Of a stretch of 64,000 bases of DNA, positions 42,240-51,189 are shown in pieces; the stretch's first letter is position 1, and each line of letters opens with the position of its first letter. This DNA comes from an uncultured Holophaga sp. GTDB taxonomy: Bacteria; Acidobacteriota; Holophagae; Holophagales; Holophagaceae. A program made the position numbers and the translations under genes. Location: assembly GCF_963677305.1 (NCBI RefSeq), contig NZ_OY781925.1:2271501-2335500 (forward strand), given 5' to 3'. The notes below the pieces were generated by a model. That model was given only the letters and a program-made list of their open reading frames with translations. It ran no database searches and was not told the origin of the DNA.

Positions 42240-42818
42240 GTGGCAGAGGCGATCGAGATCCGCTGGCACGGCCGAGGTGGCCAGGGCACGGTGACGGCCT
42301 GCAAGGTCTTCGCCGAAGCCTGTCTCGGTGACGGGCACTACGTCCAGGCCTTCCCCGAGTACGGCCCCGAGCGGGCCGGAGCACCGGTGAAGGCCTACAA
42401 CCGGGTGAATGCCCGCCCCCTGCGGGGACACTACCCTGTACTCCGGCCGGACATCGTGGTGGTGGTGGACGAGACCCTCCTGGACTGCGTGGACATCACC
42501 GAAGGCACCCACGAGCAGAGCGCTTTCATCGTCAACTGCGCCCCGGAGCACTGCGGTGACCTGCGCCAGCGCATCGGTGCCAAGGCCGGGCAGCGGGTGG
42601 TGGCGGTGAATGCCTCCCACATCTCCATTGAGACCCTGGGACGCCCCATGCCCAACGCTCCGCTCATCGGCACCGTAACCAAGGTCTCGGGCATGCTCAG
42701 CCTCGAGGCGGCCCTGGAGGACATCAGGCAGAACTTCGGGAAGAAGTTCAGTGAGAAGGTGACCCAGGGGAACCTGGAAGCGACCCGTCGTGGATATGAG
42801 GAAGGGGTGGAACTGTGA
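42240..42818 (+). CDS. porC: 2-Oxoacid:ferredoxin oxidoreductase gamma subunit
   Basis: A 192-residue gamma subunit of the four-subunit pyruvate (or branched-chain 2-oxoacid):ferredoxin oxidoreductase. It begins with GTG after AGGAGG. Family motifs are RWHGRGGQGTVTACKVFAEA at the N-terminus and YGPERAGAPVKAYNR. Gamma helps bind CoA and close the active site. First gene of the porCDAB operon; each junction overlaps or nearly so. Confidence 0.94.
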   Translation: MAEAIEIRWHGRGGQGTVTACKVFAEACLGDGHYVQAFPEYGPERAGAPVKAYNRVNARPLRGHYPVLRPDIVVVVDETLLDCVDITEGTHEQSAFIVNCAPEHCGDLRQRIGAKAGQRVVAVNASHISIETLGRPMPNAPLIGTVTKVSGMLSLEAALEDIRQNFGKKFSEKVTQGNLEATRRGYEEGVEL

Positions 42819-43102
42819 AGAACTGGCAGGAACTCAACCCGGGCGCGGTGGTCACCGAACCCGGCAGCTCCCGCAACGTCAAGACCGGCTCCTGGCGCTC
42901 CTACCATCCCGTGTGGATCGAGGAGAACTGCTGCCAGTGCATGCTCTGCTGGCTCTACTGTCCCGACATGTCCGTGAAGACCGCGGACGGCAAGCGCGGT
43001 GACTTCGACTACGACTACTGCAAGGGCTGCGGGATCTGCGCCCTGGAGTGCCCCGGCAAGAAGGGGCAGAAGGCCATTGTCATGAAGGAAGGGGTGCAGT
43101 GA
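42815..43102 (+). CDS. porD: 2-Oxoacid:ferredoxin oxidoreductase delta subunit (2[4Fe-4S])
   Basis: A 95-residue ferredoxin-like subunit. The two cluster motifs are CCQCMLCWLYCP (about 39-50) and CKGCGICALECP (about 69-80). The GTG start lies within the porC stop (GTGA). It passes electrons from the TPP site to external ferredoxin. Confidence 0.94.
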   Translation: MKNWQELNPGAVVTEPGSSRNVKTGSWRSYHPVWIEENCCQCMLCWLYCPDMSVKTADGKRGDFDYDYCKGCGICALECPGKKGQKAIVMKEGVQ

Positions 43103-44283
43103 TGTCCAAGATGCATGCCGCTACGGGCAATGAGGCCATTGCCAACGCCATGCGCCTGGCGAAGGTCGATGCCTGCGCCGCCTACCCCATCACCCCCGCC
43201 ACCGAGATCATGCAGCGCTTCACTTCCTTTGCCGCCAACGGCAAGGTGGAGACCGAGGTCCTGCTGGCGGAGAGCGAGCACAGCGCCATGAGCGCCTGCA
43301 TCGGCGCCGCCGCTGCGGGAGGCCGGGTGGCCACTGCCACCTCCTCCCAGGGCCTCGCCCTCATGTGGGAGATGCTCCTCATCGCCTCCGGCCAGCGTCT
43401 CCCCATCGTCATGGCCGTCTGCAACCGCGCCCTCTCCGCCCCCGTGAACATCGGCTGCGACCACTCCGACAGCATGGGCGCCCGTGACTGCGGCTGGATC
43501 CAGTTCTACTCCGAGACCGGCCAGGAGGCCTTCGACAACATGCTCATGGCCTTCAAGGTCGCCGAGCACCCCGAAATCCGCATGCCAGCCATGGTCTGCC
43601 AGGACGGCTTCATCACCAGCCACTCCATCGCCAACATCCAGTGGGTGGACGAAAGGGCTGCCACCTCCTTCGTCGGCGCCTACGAGGCGAGCAACCCCCT
43701 CCTGGATGTGGAGAAGCCCGTCAGCTACGGCCAGCTCGCCCTCTCGGACCTCTACATGGAGTACCGCAAGGCCCATGAGGTCATCATGGCCAAGGTCCCC
43801 GGGGTGGTGCGACAAGTCGCCGCCGACTTCGAGAAGATCTCAGGGCGTCGCTATGACCTCTTCGAAAGCTACTGCCTGGAAGATGCGGAGGTGGCCATCG
43901 TGGTGATGAGCTCCGCCGCCGGGACCACCAAGGACCTCGTGGACCGCTACCGCGCCAAGGGCATCCGAGCCGGATTGTTGAAGCCCCGCCTCTTCCGTCC
44001 CTTCCCCTATGACGAGGTGGCCGGTGCCCTGAAGCACCTCAAGGCCGTGGCCGTCCTGGACCGCTCCGACAGCTTCGGGGCCTCCTTCGGTCCCCTCTAC
44101 CTGGACATCGCCGGTGCCCTTTCCACCGTCCGGGGCGGGCCCGTGCTCCTCAACAAGATCTTCGGCCTGGGTGGCCGCGACTACATGCCCGAGCAGGGCG
44201 AGCAGGTCCTGGATGAACTGGTCCGGATCGCTGAGGGCGAACCTGTCAAGGCCGCCAAGGAATACATCGGGGTGAGGGGCTGA
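43102..44283 (+). CDS. porA: 2-Oxoacid:ferredoxin oxidoreductase alpha subunit
   Basis: A 393-residue alpha subunit. ATG 43102 overlaps the porD stop by one base (TGATG). MHAATGNEAIANAMRLA and AAYPITPATEIMQ are family motifs; the catalytic Glu region is LAESEHSAMSACIGAAAAG. An upstream in-frame ATG inside porD is not used. Substrate choice between pyruvate and 2-ketoisovalerate cannot be fixed by eye, although proximity to leuAB makes the latter worth testing. Confidence 0.94.
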   Translation: MSKMHAATGNEAIANAMRLAKVDACAAYPITPATEIMQRFTSFAANGKVETEVLLAESEHSAMSACIGAAAAGGRVATATSSQGLALMWEMLLIASGQRLPIVMAVCNRALSAPVNIGCDHSDSMGARDCGWIQFYSETGQEAFDNMLMAFKVAEHPEIRMPAMVCQDGFITSHSIANIQWVDERAATSFVGAYEASNPLLDVEKPVSYGQLALSDLYMEYRKAHEVIMAKVPGVVRQVAADFEKISGRRYDLFESYCLEDAEVAIVVMSSAAGTTKDLVDRYRAKGIRAGLLKPRLFRPFPYDEVAGALKHLKAVAVLDRSDSFGASFGPLYLDIAGALSTVRGGPVLLNKIFGLGGRDYMPEQGEQVLDELVRIAEGEPVKAAKEYIGVRG

Positions 44284-44285
44284 CC

Positions 44286-45221
44286 ATGACGACACCGCTG
44301 AATCTACGGGAACTCTCCCGCCTCCCCGAGCGCTTCTCCCCCGGCCACCGCATGTGTGCCGGCTGCGGCGCCCCCATCGTGGTCAAGATGGTCCTCATGG
44401 CCGCCCAGCATCCCCTGGTTGTGGGCAATGCCACTGGCTGTCTGGAGGTCTCCAGCTGCATCGCGGAGGGCACCTCCTGGCAGGTGCCCTGGATCCACAC
44501 CGCCTTCGAGAACGCCGCCGCCATGCTCTCCGGCGCCGAGACCATGTACCGCTCCCTGAAGAAGCAGGGACGCATCGACCAGGACATCCGCTTCGTCGCC
44601 TTCGGCGGCGACGGCGGCACCGCCGACATCGGCCTCCAGAGCCTCTCGGGGGCCATGGAGCGCGGCCACGACCTGCTCTACATCTGCTACGACAACGGCG
44701 CCTACATGAACACCGGCATCCAGCGCTCCTCGGCCACCCCCTACGGCGCCGACACCACCACCTGCCCGGTGGGGAGCCAGAACCCCGGCAAGCAGCAGCC
44801 CCGCAAGGACCTGGCCCGCATCATGGCCGCCCACGGCATCCCCTATGTCGCCCAGGCCTCCCCCAGCCACTGGCAGGACCTCATGAAGAAGGTGCGCAAG
44901 GCCCTGGACATCAAGGGCCCCAAGTTCATCAACATCCTGGCCCCCTGCAACCGCGGGTGGAGAACAGGGATGGACGACGCCATCCAGCTCTCTCGATTGG
45001 CGGTGGATACCTGCTACTGGCCACTCTTTGAGATCGAGAACGGCGAGACCCGCATCACCCACACGCCCAGGGAGAAGAAGCCCCTCGCCGACTTCATGAA
45101 GCCCCAGGGCCGCTTCAAGCACCTCTTCCAGCCCGGCAGCGAGGCACTCCTGGAGGAGGCCCAGGCCCAGGTGGACGCCACCTGGAACCGGCTCATGCGG
45201 GAGTCCGGCACCCTCGCCTGA
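44286..45221 (+). CDS. porB: 2-Oxoacid:ferredoxin oxidoreductase beta subunit (TPP-binding)
   Basis: A 311-residue beta subunit. TPP and Mg are bound by GGDGGTADIGLQSLSGAMER and the YDNGAYMNTGIQRS motif. Cysteines for a [4Fe-4S] cluster are in RMCAGCGAP, with more in GCLEVSSC and APCNRGW. It completes porCDAB and ends at a strong terminator. Confidence 0.95.
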   Translation: MTTPLNLRELSRLPERFSPGHRMCAGCGAPIVVKMVLMAAQHPLVVGNATGCLEVSSCIAEGTSWQVPWIHTAFENAAAMLSGAETMYRSLKKQGRIDQDIRFVAFGGDGGTADIGLQSLSGAMERGHDLLYICYDNGAYMNTGIQRSSATPYGADTTTCPVGSQNPGKQQPRKDLARIMAAHGIPYVAQASPSHWQDLMKKVRKALDIKGPKFINILAPCNRGWRTGMDDAIQLSRLAVDTCYWPLFEIENGETRITHTPREKKPLADFMKPQGRFKHLFQPGSEALLEEAQAQVDATWNRLMRESGTLA

Positions 45222-45232
45222 GCCAGCGCCTA

Positions 45233-45274
45233 AACCAAGGGGGGGCGGATCCGACGATCCGCCCCCCCTTGGTT
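45233..45274. terminator. Long bidirectional terminator between porB and the NlpC/P60 gene
   Basis: A perfect 19-bp stem (AACCAAGGGGGGGCGGATC and its complement) around a 4-base loop CGAC. It lies between two convergent genes and can serve both strands. Confidence 0.9.
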
Positions 45275-45288
45275 CTTCAGGAGTTGCT

Positions 45289-46035
45289 TCAGCGCAGGAC
45301 GGACTCAGCCCTCCGCGACTTGAGGCGGGCACTGGCCAGCTGATCACCGGACAGGATGAAGCGGCGGGCCCCGACAACCCGCTTGGCAAAGTAGTCCTCG
45401 CTGAGCTTCGCAATGCGCACCTGGCCACGACCCCGACCGAAGCCGGAGGCGGCGTGGATGAAGCGTCCCTCGCCAAGGTAGATGCCCACATGGCTGATCC
45501 TTCCGCGCCGCCCCCCGGTGTGGTTGAAGTAGAGGAGGTCGCCGGGCTGCAGGTCATCCAGGGAAGCCGGAAGGCCCTCGGTGGCCTGGGCGGCGGAGCT
45601 ATGTTCCAGGTTCACGCCATAGGGCGCGAAGACGTAGCGGACAAAGCCGGAGCAGTCGAAGCCCTGGGTGGAGGTGCCCCCGCTGCGATAGGGGGTTCCC
45701 AAGCACGACAGGGCCCGGTCGAGGAGGGGACTCAGCTCCCCGGTGGAGATTGCAGAGGAAGTCTTCTCGGGAATGGCTACGGGACGAAGCTCCCCGGGGG
45801 TCACCGGGAGGAGTTCCTCCAGGTGGGCCATTTCCCCCCCGACAGGAGCCGGGAGGGTGGGGAGGAGGGCTTCGGTGGCCGCCGGCTTGGCCTTGGGAGC
45901 CTGATGGGCCAGGGTCCGAACATGGGCGGAGACGGTATGCCGATGGGCGACCGCCTTGTGGTGCCGGGCCGGAGCAGCCGACAACACCAGCCCCAGGGGA
46001 AGGAGCAGGCAGAGCTTCAGGGACGGAATGGACAA
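45289..46035 (-). CDS. Exported NlpC/P60 peptidoglycan peptidase
   Basis: A 248-residue protein. The start is taken as TTG 46035, six bases after TTGGAG, because it opens a signal peptide (LSIPSLKLCLLLPLGLVLSA); longer in-frame starts exist but add residues unlike a leader. A His/Ala/Pro-rich linker (about 25-100) leads to the NlpC/P60 domain with catalytic C128 (FDCSGFVRY), His (SHVGIYLG) and a third polar residue (FIHAASG). It would cut stem peptides in the periplasm. The linker may bind the wall or an outer-membrane partner. Confidence 0.9.
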   Translation of the reverse strand: MSIPSLKLCLLLPLGLVLSAAPARHHKAVAHRHTVSAHVRTLAHQAPKAKPAATEALLPTLPAPVGGEMAHLEELLPVTPGELRPVAIPEKTSSAISTGELSPLLDRALSCLGTPYRSGGTSTQGFDCSGFVRYVFAPYGVNLEHSSAAQATEGLPASLDDLQPGDLLYFNHTGGRRGRISHVGIYLGEGRFIHAASGFGRGRGQVRIAKLSEDYFAKRVVGARRFILSGDQLASARLKSRRAESVLR

Positions 46036-46207
46036 GGAAAACTCCAATGAGGACACCCACTCCGGGCTGGGAGAGCCGGGACATGGATCCGCAAATTCAC
46101 GAATGGCTGGGTATGTTCCTATCATACCCGAGACTGACCCTCCCGTCCACCCCGGGCTTCCCAGGGGCGAAGTGCGGTAGTCTGCACAGAGACTCAGAGG
46201 AGGTACC

Positions 46208-46654
46208 GTGCCCCGGCCCACTGCCCGGACCTGGATCAGCTTGGCGCTCTGCCTGGCCGCCATCGGCATCATGGCCCTCTATGCCTTCTGCAGTGGAGAG
46301 TGCCGCTACTTCAAGGGGACCCTCTTCGGTGTGGACCTCAAGCCTCTCGGGGTGCTCTTCATGGTCGTCCTGGGAGGCCTGATCCTGCTGCGGAAACGGC
46401 TCCTGGCAGCCCTCGCTCTGGCCGCAGCCCTGGGAGGTGAAGTCCTCCTGGTGGCCTTCCAGATCCGGCAGGGGCGCTACTGCCCCTTCTGCCTCTCCTA
46501 CGCGGCCGTGGTGGTCATCCTCTTCGGCCTCAACGCCCAGTGGAGGCGGTACGGGCTGCTCCTCGGCGCCCTGTGCGCAGGCGCCCTGGTCTTCCACTTC
46601 GGATTCCAGGGCGCTTTCCTCCCAACCTATGACCTGCCGATCCCCATCCCCTGA
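46208..46654 (+). CDS. VKOR-like disulfide-bond oxidase
   Basis: A 148-residue protein with four hydrophobic helices, GTG start. The redox cysteines are C28-x3-C32 (CSGEC) in the first loop and C92-P-F-C95 (CPFC) near the fourth helix, the VKOR hallmark. It would pass electrons from a periplasmic DsbA to quinone. The convergent gene next door encodes a thioredoxin-fold oxidant with CNPC, its likely partner. The two stop codons share TGATCA. Confidence 0.85.
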   Translation: MPRPTARTWISLALCLAAIGIMALYAFCSGECRYFKGTLFGVDLKPLGVLFMVVLGGLILLRKRLLAALALAAALGGEVLLVAFQIRQGRYCPFCLSYAAVVVILFGLNAQWRRYGLLLGALCAGALVFHFGFQGAFLPTYDLPIPIP

Positions 46655-47242
46655 TCAGGCCCCTCCCGGAATCGCCTGGAGAGCGGCAAGGATGTGAGTC
46701 CTGCCTGAGAGGGTCTGTCGCCCCTTGGCATCGATGATGGTGCAACTCGGGGTCTGGAGGATCTTGTCTTCCATGATCATCTTCTGATACGAGGCGAAGG
46801 CCGGACGGTAGTCCAGGGCCTGCAGGGGAATGCCCTTCCCTCTGAGATAGCGGTCCAGCCCCGTCCGGTCATGAATCTCGGCCTCGGCTGCTTCGTAGAG
46901 CGCAGTCCGCAGGTTCTCGGCCACATGGATGTCCCCGCCTCCCGTCGCCCGAAGGCCCTGGAGGAAGTACACCGCATAGAGGGTGGAGGCGGGATGCCCG
47001 GGGTAGTCCACAAAAGTCACCCGGACAGCACGACGCTCCACCAGCTTGACCAGGAGGGGCATCAGGGCGGCCTCCTCTCCCCGGCAGGGGTTGCAGAAGT
47101 AGTCGGTATAGACCCTGACCTCCACTGGACCGGAGCCGAAGGTGGGGGGCTGGGGGGCACTCACCCCCTGGGCCATGGAGGGCCAGGCGGACAGGACTGC
47201 CAGGGCGACCCCAAGGAGATGAGAGATAGGACGTCGATTCAT
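46655..47242 (-). CDS. DsbA-family periplasmic thiol oxidant
   Basis: A 195-residue thioredoxin-fold protein with a signal peptide (MNRRPISHLLGVALAVLSAW, cleaved near MAQG). Active site C50-N-P-C53 follows VYTDYFC. A helical insertion is present, and the cis-proline loop is QTPSCTII. Family: DsbA/DsbG-like thioredoxin_4. It would oxidise exported proteins and be re-oxidised by the VKOR-like protein encoded opposite. Confidence 0.88.
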   Translation of the reverse strand: MNRRPISHLLGVALAVLSAWPSMAQGVSAPQPPTFGSGPVEVRVYTDYFCNPCRGEEAALMPLLVKLVERRAVRVTFVDYPGHPASTLYAVYFLQGLRATGGGDIHVAENLRTALYEAAEAEIHDRTGLDRYLRGKGIPLQALDYRPAFASYQKMIMEDKILQTPSCTIIDAKGRQTLSGRTHILAALQAIPGGA

Positions 47243-47317
47243 GGTGTGCAGTGCCTCTTCGGGTGCAGCGAAAAGCAGGGGGGGCGGGTGCCCCGAAGGA
47301 TTCCCGCCCCCTTCCTC

Positions 47318-49276
47318 TCACTTCAGGTTGCTGTAGGCATCCAGCTTGGTGCAGGTGTAGTTGGCGGCGTCGGTGATGTCTCCATCCACAGCCCCGGTGT
47401 ACTTCGGGTAGTAGGGGAAGACGCAGACCGGACGGGTGCCCAGACTGGTGTGGGCAGAGCTGGTGTCCGTGGCCACCAGGTTGTTCCGGGGGGCGATGTC
47501 CATCTCCCGCCAGTTCTCCAGGGCGGTGAGCCAGTCTACAGAGGCCTGGAAGTAGCCGTGGCCGTGGCCCAGCCCCGGGATCAGATAGAAGGAGTAGAAG
47601 TCGTCCACAATACCGCCGGAGACGGCCGCATCGCTGTTCTGGGCGACACTGGCATTGACCGTGGCATCGCTGCCATAGGCGTCCACCTGGGCGCTGTTCG
47701 GACTCGCAGCCCAGAAGGCACTGTCGCCGAGGTACTGGGTGTTGCCCACGAACTGCCCGCTCATGCGCAGGAAGAGATCGATGGAATTGTAGGGCGTGAT
47801 CGAGACATCGGATGAACCGTGATAGTGGATCATCTTGCCGCCCCGGCCCCGGAAGGCCGAGTAATCCACGCTGGAGGTATCGACGTAGCTGGAGACCTCC
47901 ATGACCCGATCGACGTAGTCGTTGATGTCGAAGCCAATGATGGCATCGGCAGCCGTCCAGGTGTGGCGGGTCAGCATGTTCAGCTGGTCCGTGACCGGGA
48001 AGGAGGCCTGGAAGGCATCCACGGTGAAGGGGGCGGAGCCGAAGTCCTCCTGGCTGCTGTCCTTGGTGGCATCCTTCGCGAACCAGATGCCGTCCAGCAT
48101 GGGCCACTTGCCATAGCTCGCCGTGCCGCCTTCGAGGGTGATGCCAGGGGCGAAGTCGTAGCGGGAGGTGATGTGGGCCAGGGTCTCGATCTGGGCATCG
48201 GAGAGGCAGGTCTCCGCCGAGTAGGTCGCAACGTTCTCGTCCGAACTCAGGTCAACGCTGTGCTCACCCCCTTCGCAGCGCAGGGGATTGGCCGAGGTGT
48301 GGAGGTAGAGACTCTCGCGGTAGCTCTTGCAGGTGGGATCCCCGGGATTGCTGACCATGCCGTCCTCGGCCCCGTCCAGACCATCACAGACCGTCATGAT
48401 GGCTTCAGTGACAGCGGCCATCTGGGTCCGGCTGATCCAGCCGTAGCCGGCCTCCACAGGATAGTTGTAGCCCAGGGCAGTCGTGTGGGCCCCGTAGAGG
48501 GCCTTGGCGTAGTCGATGGAGCCGGGGTGCATGGCCTCCAGGTCATAGGCAGGGAAACCCACCACCACGCCATCGAAGTCCTGCGGATAGAACTGGGCGG
48601 CGATGAGGGCCTCGTGTCCCCCCTGGGACCCTCCCATGAAGTAGTTGAAGCGGGGGCTGGTGCCAAAGCGGGCCGCAATGACCGCCACAGCCACATCGTG
48701 GGTCTTCTTGATCTGTTCCCGGCCGAAGTTGCGGACAACCTCGCTGTTCCACATCATGTTGGCATTCCCGCCGGCATAAGGTGCGGCATGCCCGCTGTCG
48801 CTGCCCAGGGTCGCATAGCCCCGGGCCAAGGGATTCGTGATGCCGTTGGCCGTGGCCGTATCCAGGGAGGGAATGGTTCCGTCGAAACCTCCCCCGCCCA
48901 CCTGCAGGGTCCTGTAGTTCCAGTCGGTGGGGATATCCACTTGGAAGTTGATGTTGGGGGTTGTGATGGTCGTGACCGTCGTCCCGTCCGTGAGGTCGGT
49001 CACATCCTCCGAGGTGGTGTAGGGATAGATCTCGCCCACCACCTTGCAGTATTCCACGCCGCTGGTGGCATCGGCCGCCTTGACCAGAGTGGCCGCGGTC
49101 ACCTTGGCCCCCTTGGTGGCCAGGCCGATCTCGGAGGCCGGGATGGTCAACCCCGTCAGGGAAGCACAGGGATCCTTGGTGGTGGTGCCGCTGCTTCCAC
49201 CGCAGCCGACCGCCAGGCCCACCGCGCTGAGGAGCAGTCCCATCTGGGCTGCGATGTTTGGGTTGGGTCTTCTCAT
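47318..49276 (-). CDS. Tannase/feruloyl esterase family lipoprotein
   Basis: A 652-residue exported esterase. ATG 49276 follows AAGGAGG. A lipoprotein signal peptide ends in the lipobox LAVGC. The catalytic serine is S217 in FMGGSQGGHEAL; the Asp lies in GSSDVSITP and the His in PGLGHGHGYF. A calcium-type loop DGLDGAEDGMVSNPGDPTCK with flanking cysteines is typical of the family. It would release hydroxycinnamic, gallic or other methoxylated acids from plant esters outside the cell. It lies about 5 kb from the corrinoid methyltransferase genes, which would demethylate such acids. Confidence 0.9.
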   Translation of the reverse strand: MRRPNPNIAAQMGLLLSAVGLAVGCGGSSGTTTKDPCASLTGLTIPASEIGLATKGAKVTAATLVKAADATSGVEYCKVVGEIYPYTTSEDVTDLTDGTTVTTITTPNINFQVDIPTDWNYRTLQVGGGGFDGTIPSLDTATANGITNPLARGYATLGSDSGHAAPYAGGNANMMWNSEVVRNFGREQIKKTHDVAVAVIAARFGTSPRFNYFMGGSQGGHEALIAAQFYPQDFDGVVVGFPAYDLEAMHPGSIDYAKALYGAHTTALGYNYPVEAGYGWISRTQMAAVTEAIMTVCDGLDGAEDGMVSNPGDPTCKSYRESLYLHTSANPLRCEGGEHSVDLSSDENVATYSAETCLSDAQIETLAHITSRYDFAPGITLEGGTASYGKWPMLDGIWFAKDATKDSSQEDFGSAPFTVDAFQASFPVTDQLNMLTRHTWTAADAIIGFDINDYVDRVMEVSSYVDTSSVDYSAFRGRGGKMIHYHGSSDVSITPYNSIDLFLRMSGQFVGNTQYLGDSAFWAASPNSAQVDAYGSDATVNASVAQNSDAAVSGGIVDDFYSFYLIPGLGHGHGYFQASVDWLTALENWREMDIAPRNNLVATDTSSAHTSLGTRPVCVFPYYPKYTGAVDGDITDAANYTCTKLDAYSNLK

Positions 49277-49745
49277 GGTGTGCTGCCTCCTTATGAGGGT
49301 TGAGGGGTGAGAGAACAGGACAGAGGGACCCCGGAGCGCCAACGGCACCCTGGTTTATAAATTAAAATTTTTAAAACTTATCCCAGGCAAATGGACATAC
49401 AGCCCCCGCCAAGCTCAGGGGCGTAGAAGCAAAATCATTCTTAAGCGTTGTGCTTTAATGATATAGACAAGCGCTTATGCACGCTTTTTTATGAGAGGGG
49501 ACGACGCCCATATACTTGCGCCCGCAATCGGGGAGTTCCAATACTTTTTCACACCCCCATTGATCACTGGGACCTATCAGACAGCCATCCAGCCCAACCG
49601 ATCATCCATACGACCCATTGGCACGACAAGAGGCATGCATTTTGTTTGAGCATATCCCCAGGAAAGAGCCCACAGGCATCTGTCAAACTGGAAGCGGCCC
49701 CTGTGAGGCGCCGCCCCATCTGTCCCGCTCTCCACCGGACCCCCC
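49277..49745. other. AT-rich divergent regulatory region (tannase / AEC transporter)
   Basis: A 469-bp gap with no supported gene. Near the tannase side it holds TTTATAAATT and AAAATTTTTAAAA (49353-49380). Further right AAGCG and CGCTT flank TTATGCA before a T-run (49470-49490), a weak hairpin. It must carry two divergent promoters. I found no clear copy of the palindrome seen upstream of the MFS gene. Confidence 0.5.
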
Positions 49746-50645
49746 ATGGCCATCCTGCATCTCCAGATCCAGCTCTTCCTCCTCATCCTCACCGGCTTCA
49801 TCCTCTTCCGGACAGGCATGATCACGGATGTCTCCAGGCGCCACCTCACGGACCTGGTCATCTACGTGGTGCTCCCCGCGAACATCATCCAGTCTTTCCA
49901 CATGGACCTGGGACCAGGCATTTTCAGGGCCACAGCCCTGCTCCTGGTGATCGGCTTCCTGCTTCAGGGGGTCTATGTCCTCCTCAACCTCTTCCTCTAC
50001 CGCCGCTTTGAGCCGGGCCAGCAGATAAGCCTGAAATACGGCACCATCTGCTCCAATGCCGGCTTCATGGGCCTGCCCCTCTCGGCTGCCATCTTCGGCC
50101 CCAGGGGCCTCCTCTACGCCTCTGTAGCCCTGCTGCCCATCCGCTGCTTCATGTGGTCCATGGGGTTGTCCATGTACACCCGGACCACCCGCCAGGCGGC
50201 TATCCGCTCGGTGGTGACCCACCCCTGCATCGTGGCTGTGGTCCTGGGCTTCCTGATGATGATCTTCCAAGTCCACCTGCCCCAGGCCTTGCAGGGCACC
50301 ATCAAGACCCTCAGCGACTGCTGCACGGCCCTCTCCATGATCGTCATCGGGGCGATCCTGAGCGAGGTGGACATCCGGAAGGTCTTCGACCGGGGCAGCC
50401 TTTACTACGCCAGCATCAGGTTGATCCTCATACCGGCGGCGCTCTATGCCGTCCTGCGGATCCTCAGGATCGAATCTCTGGCCATGGGGGTGCTGGTCAT
50501 CCTGGCCGCCATGCCCGCTGGCACCAGCACAGCCATGCTTGCCCAGAAGTACGACAAGGACCCGGCCTTCGCCTCCAAGCTCGTCTTCACCTCGACTCTG
50601 ATCTCCCTCTTCACCCTGCCGGTCTGCGCCCTGGTCCTCACCTGA
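49746..50645 (+). CDS. AEC-family (auxin efflux carrier-like) transporter
   Basis: A 299-residue membrane protein with about ten hydrophobic helices in two five-helix halves. Characteristic features are GFMGLPLSAAIFGPRGLLYA in the first half and the MPAGTSTAMLAQKY motif near the end. Family members export or import small organic acids such as malate or malonate. The substrate here is unknown; its place between the tannase and an IclR regulator suggests an aromatic or short-chain acid. Its 3' end overlaps the convergent cupin gene by 8 bases. Confidence 0.88.
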   Translation: MAILHLQIQLFLLILTGFILFRTGMITDVSRRHLTDLVIYVVLPANIIQSFHMDLGPGIFRATALLLVIGFLLQGVYVLLNLFLYRRFEPGQQISLKYGTICSNAGFMGLPLSAAIFGPRGLLYASVALLPIRCFMWSMGLSMYTRTTRQAAIRSVVTHPCIVAVVLGFLMMIFQVHLPQALQGTIKTLSDCCTALSMIVIGAILSEVDIRKVFDRGSLYYASIRLILIPAALYAVLRILRIESLAMGVLVILAAMPAGTSTAMLAQKYDKDPAFASKLVFTSTLISLFTLPVCALVLT

Positions 50646-51105
50646 AGCGGGCCACCATCCCCTCCAGGTAGACGGCAGCTTCGGGAGTCCCTTCCGCCGG
50701 CGCCCAGGGAGCGATCTCGTCGGCACCCAGGGGGAGGTACGGGCCTGCCTTGGCTTCGAAAAAGACGGATCCGGGCTCAAGCGCCACCATGGCATGGTAG
50801 GTACCCGGCACAAGGTCCACCACCAGGCTGCCCCCCGCCCTGTCCATGGGAATCAGCTCCGACACCCCGCCCGTCTCATCAAAGATCAGCACGCCGAGTC
50901 GCCCAGCCACCAGGGCAACGGACTCCCCCTTCTCGGGGTCGAGGTGCCGGTGGGGACGGATGTAGCTCCCGGGCTCGACGGCGTTCAGAAGACGGTGACA
51001 CCGAGCCTCATTGCCCTGATGGAGGTTGAGGTTCCTGCGGAGCCTAGGGGACTGGCGGGCCTCCTGGATGAGGCAGGTGAGGACTTCAGGGGTGATGGCG
51101 GCCAT
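50638..51105 (-). CDS. WbuC-family cupin protein
   Basis: A 155-residue cupin. ATG 51105 follows GGAG. The metal-binding block GSYIRPHRHLDPEKGES and the second motif DLVPGTYHAMVALEPGSVFFE match WbuC-type cupins, named from O-antigen clusters but found widely. Its function is not known. It is divergent from the IclR gene (about 84 bp gap) and convergent with the AEC gene. Confidence 0.82.
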   Translation of the reverse strand: MAAITPEVLTCLIQEARQSPRLRRNLNLHQGNEARCHRLLNAVEPGSYIRPHRHLDPEKGESVALVAGRLGVLIFDETGGVSELIPMDRAGGSLVVDLVPGTYHAMVALEPGSVFFEAKAGPYLPLGADEIAPWAPAEGTPEAAVYLEGMVARFR

Positions 51106-51189
51106 GCGTGGAGCTCCGGACAGACAGAGGAACAGGCTACCGGTACCCCCGGGAAGCGGGCACAATTTATAGGTTCAATAGAGTCAAAC

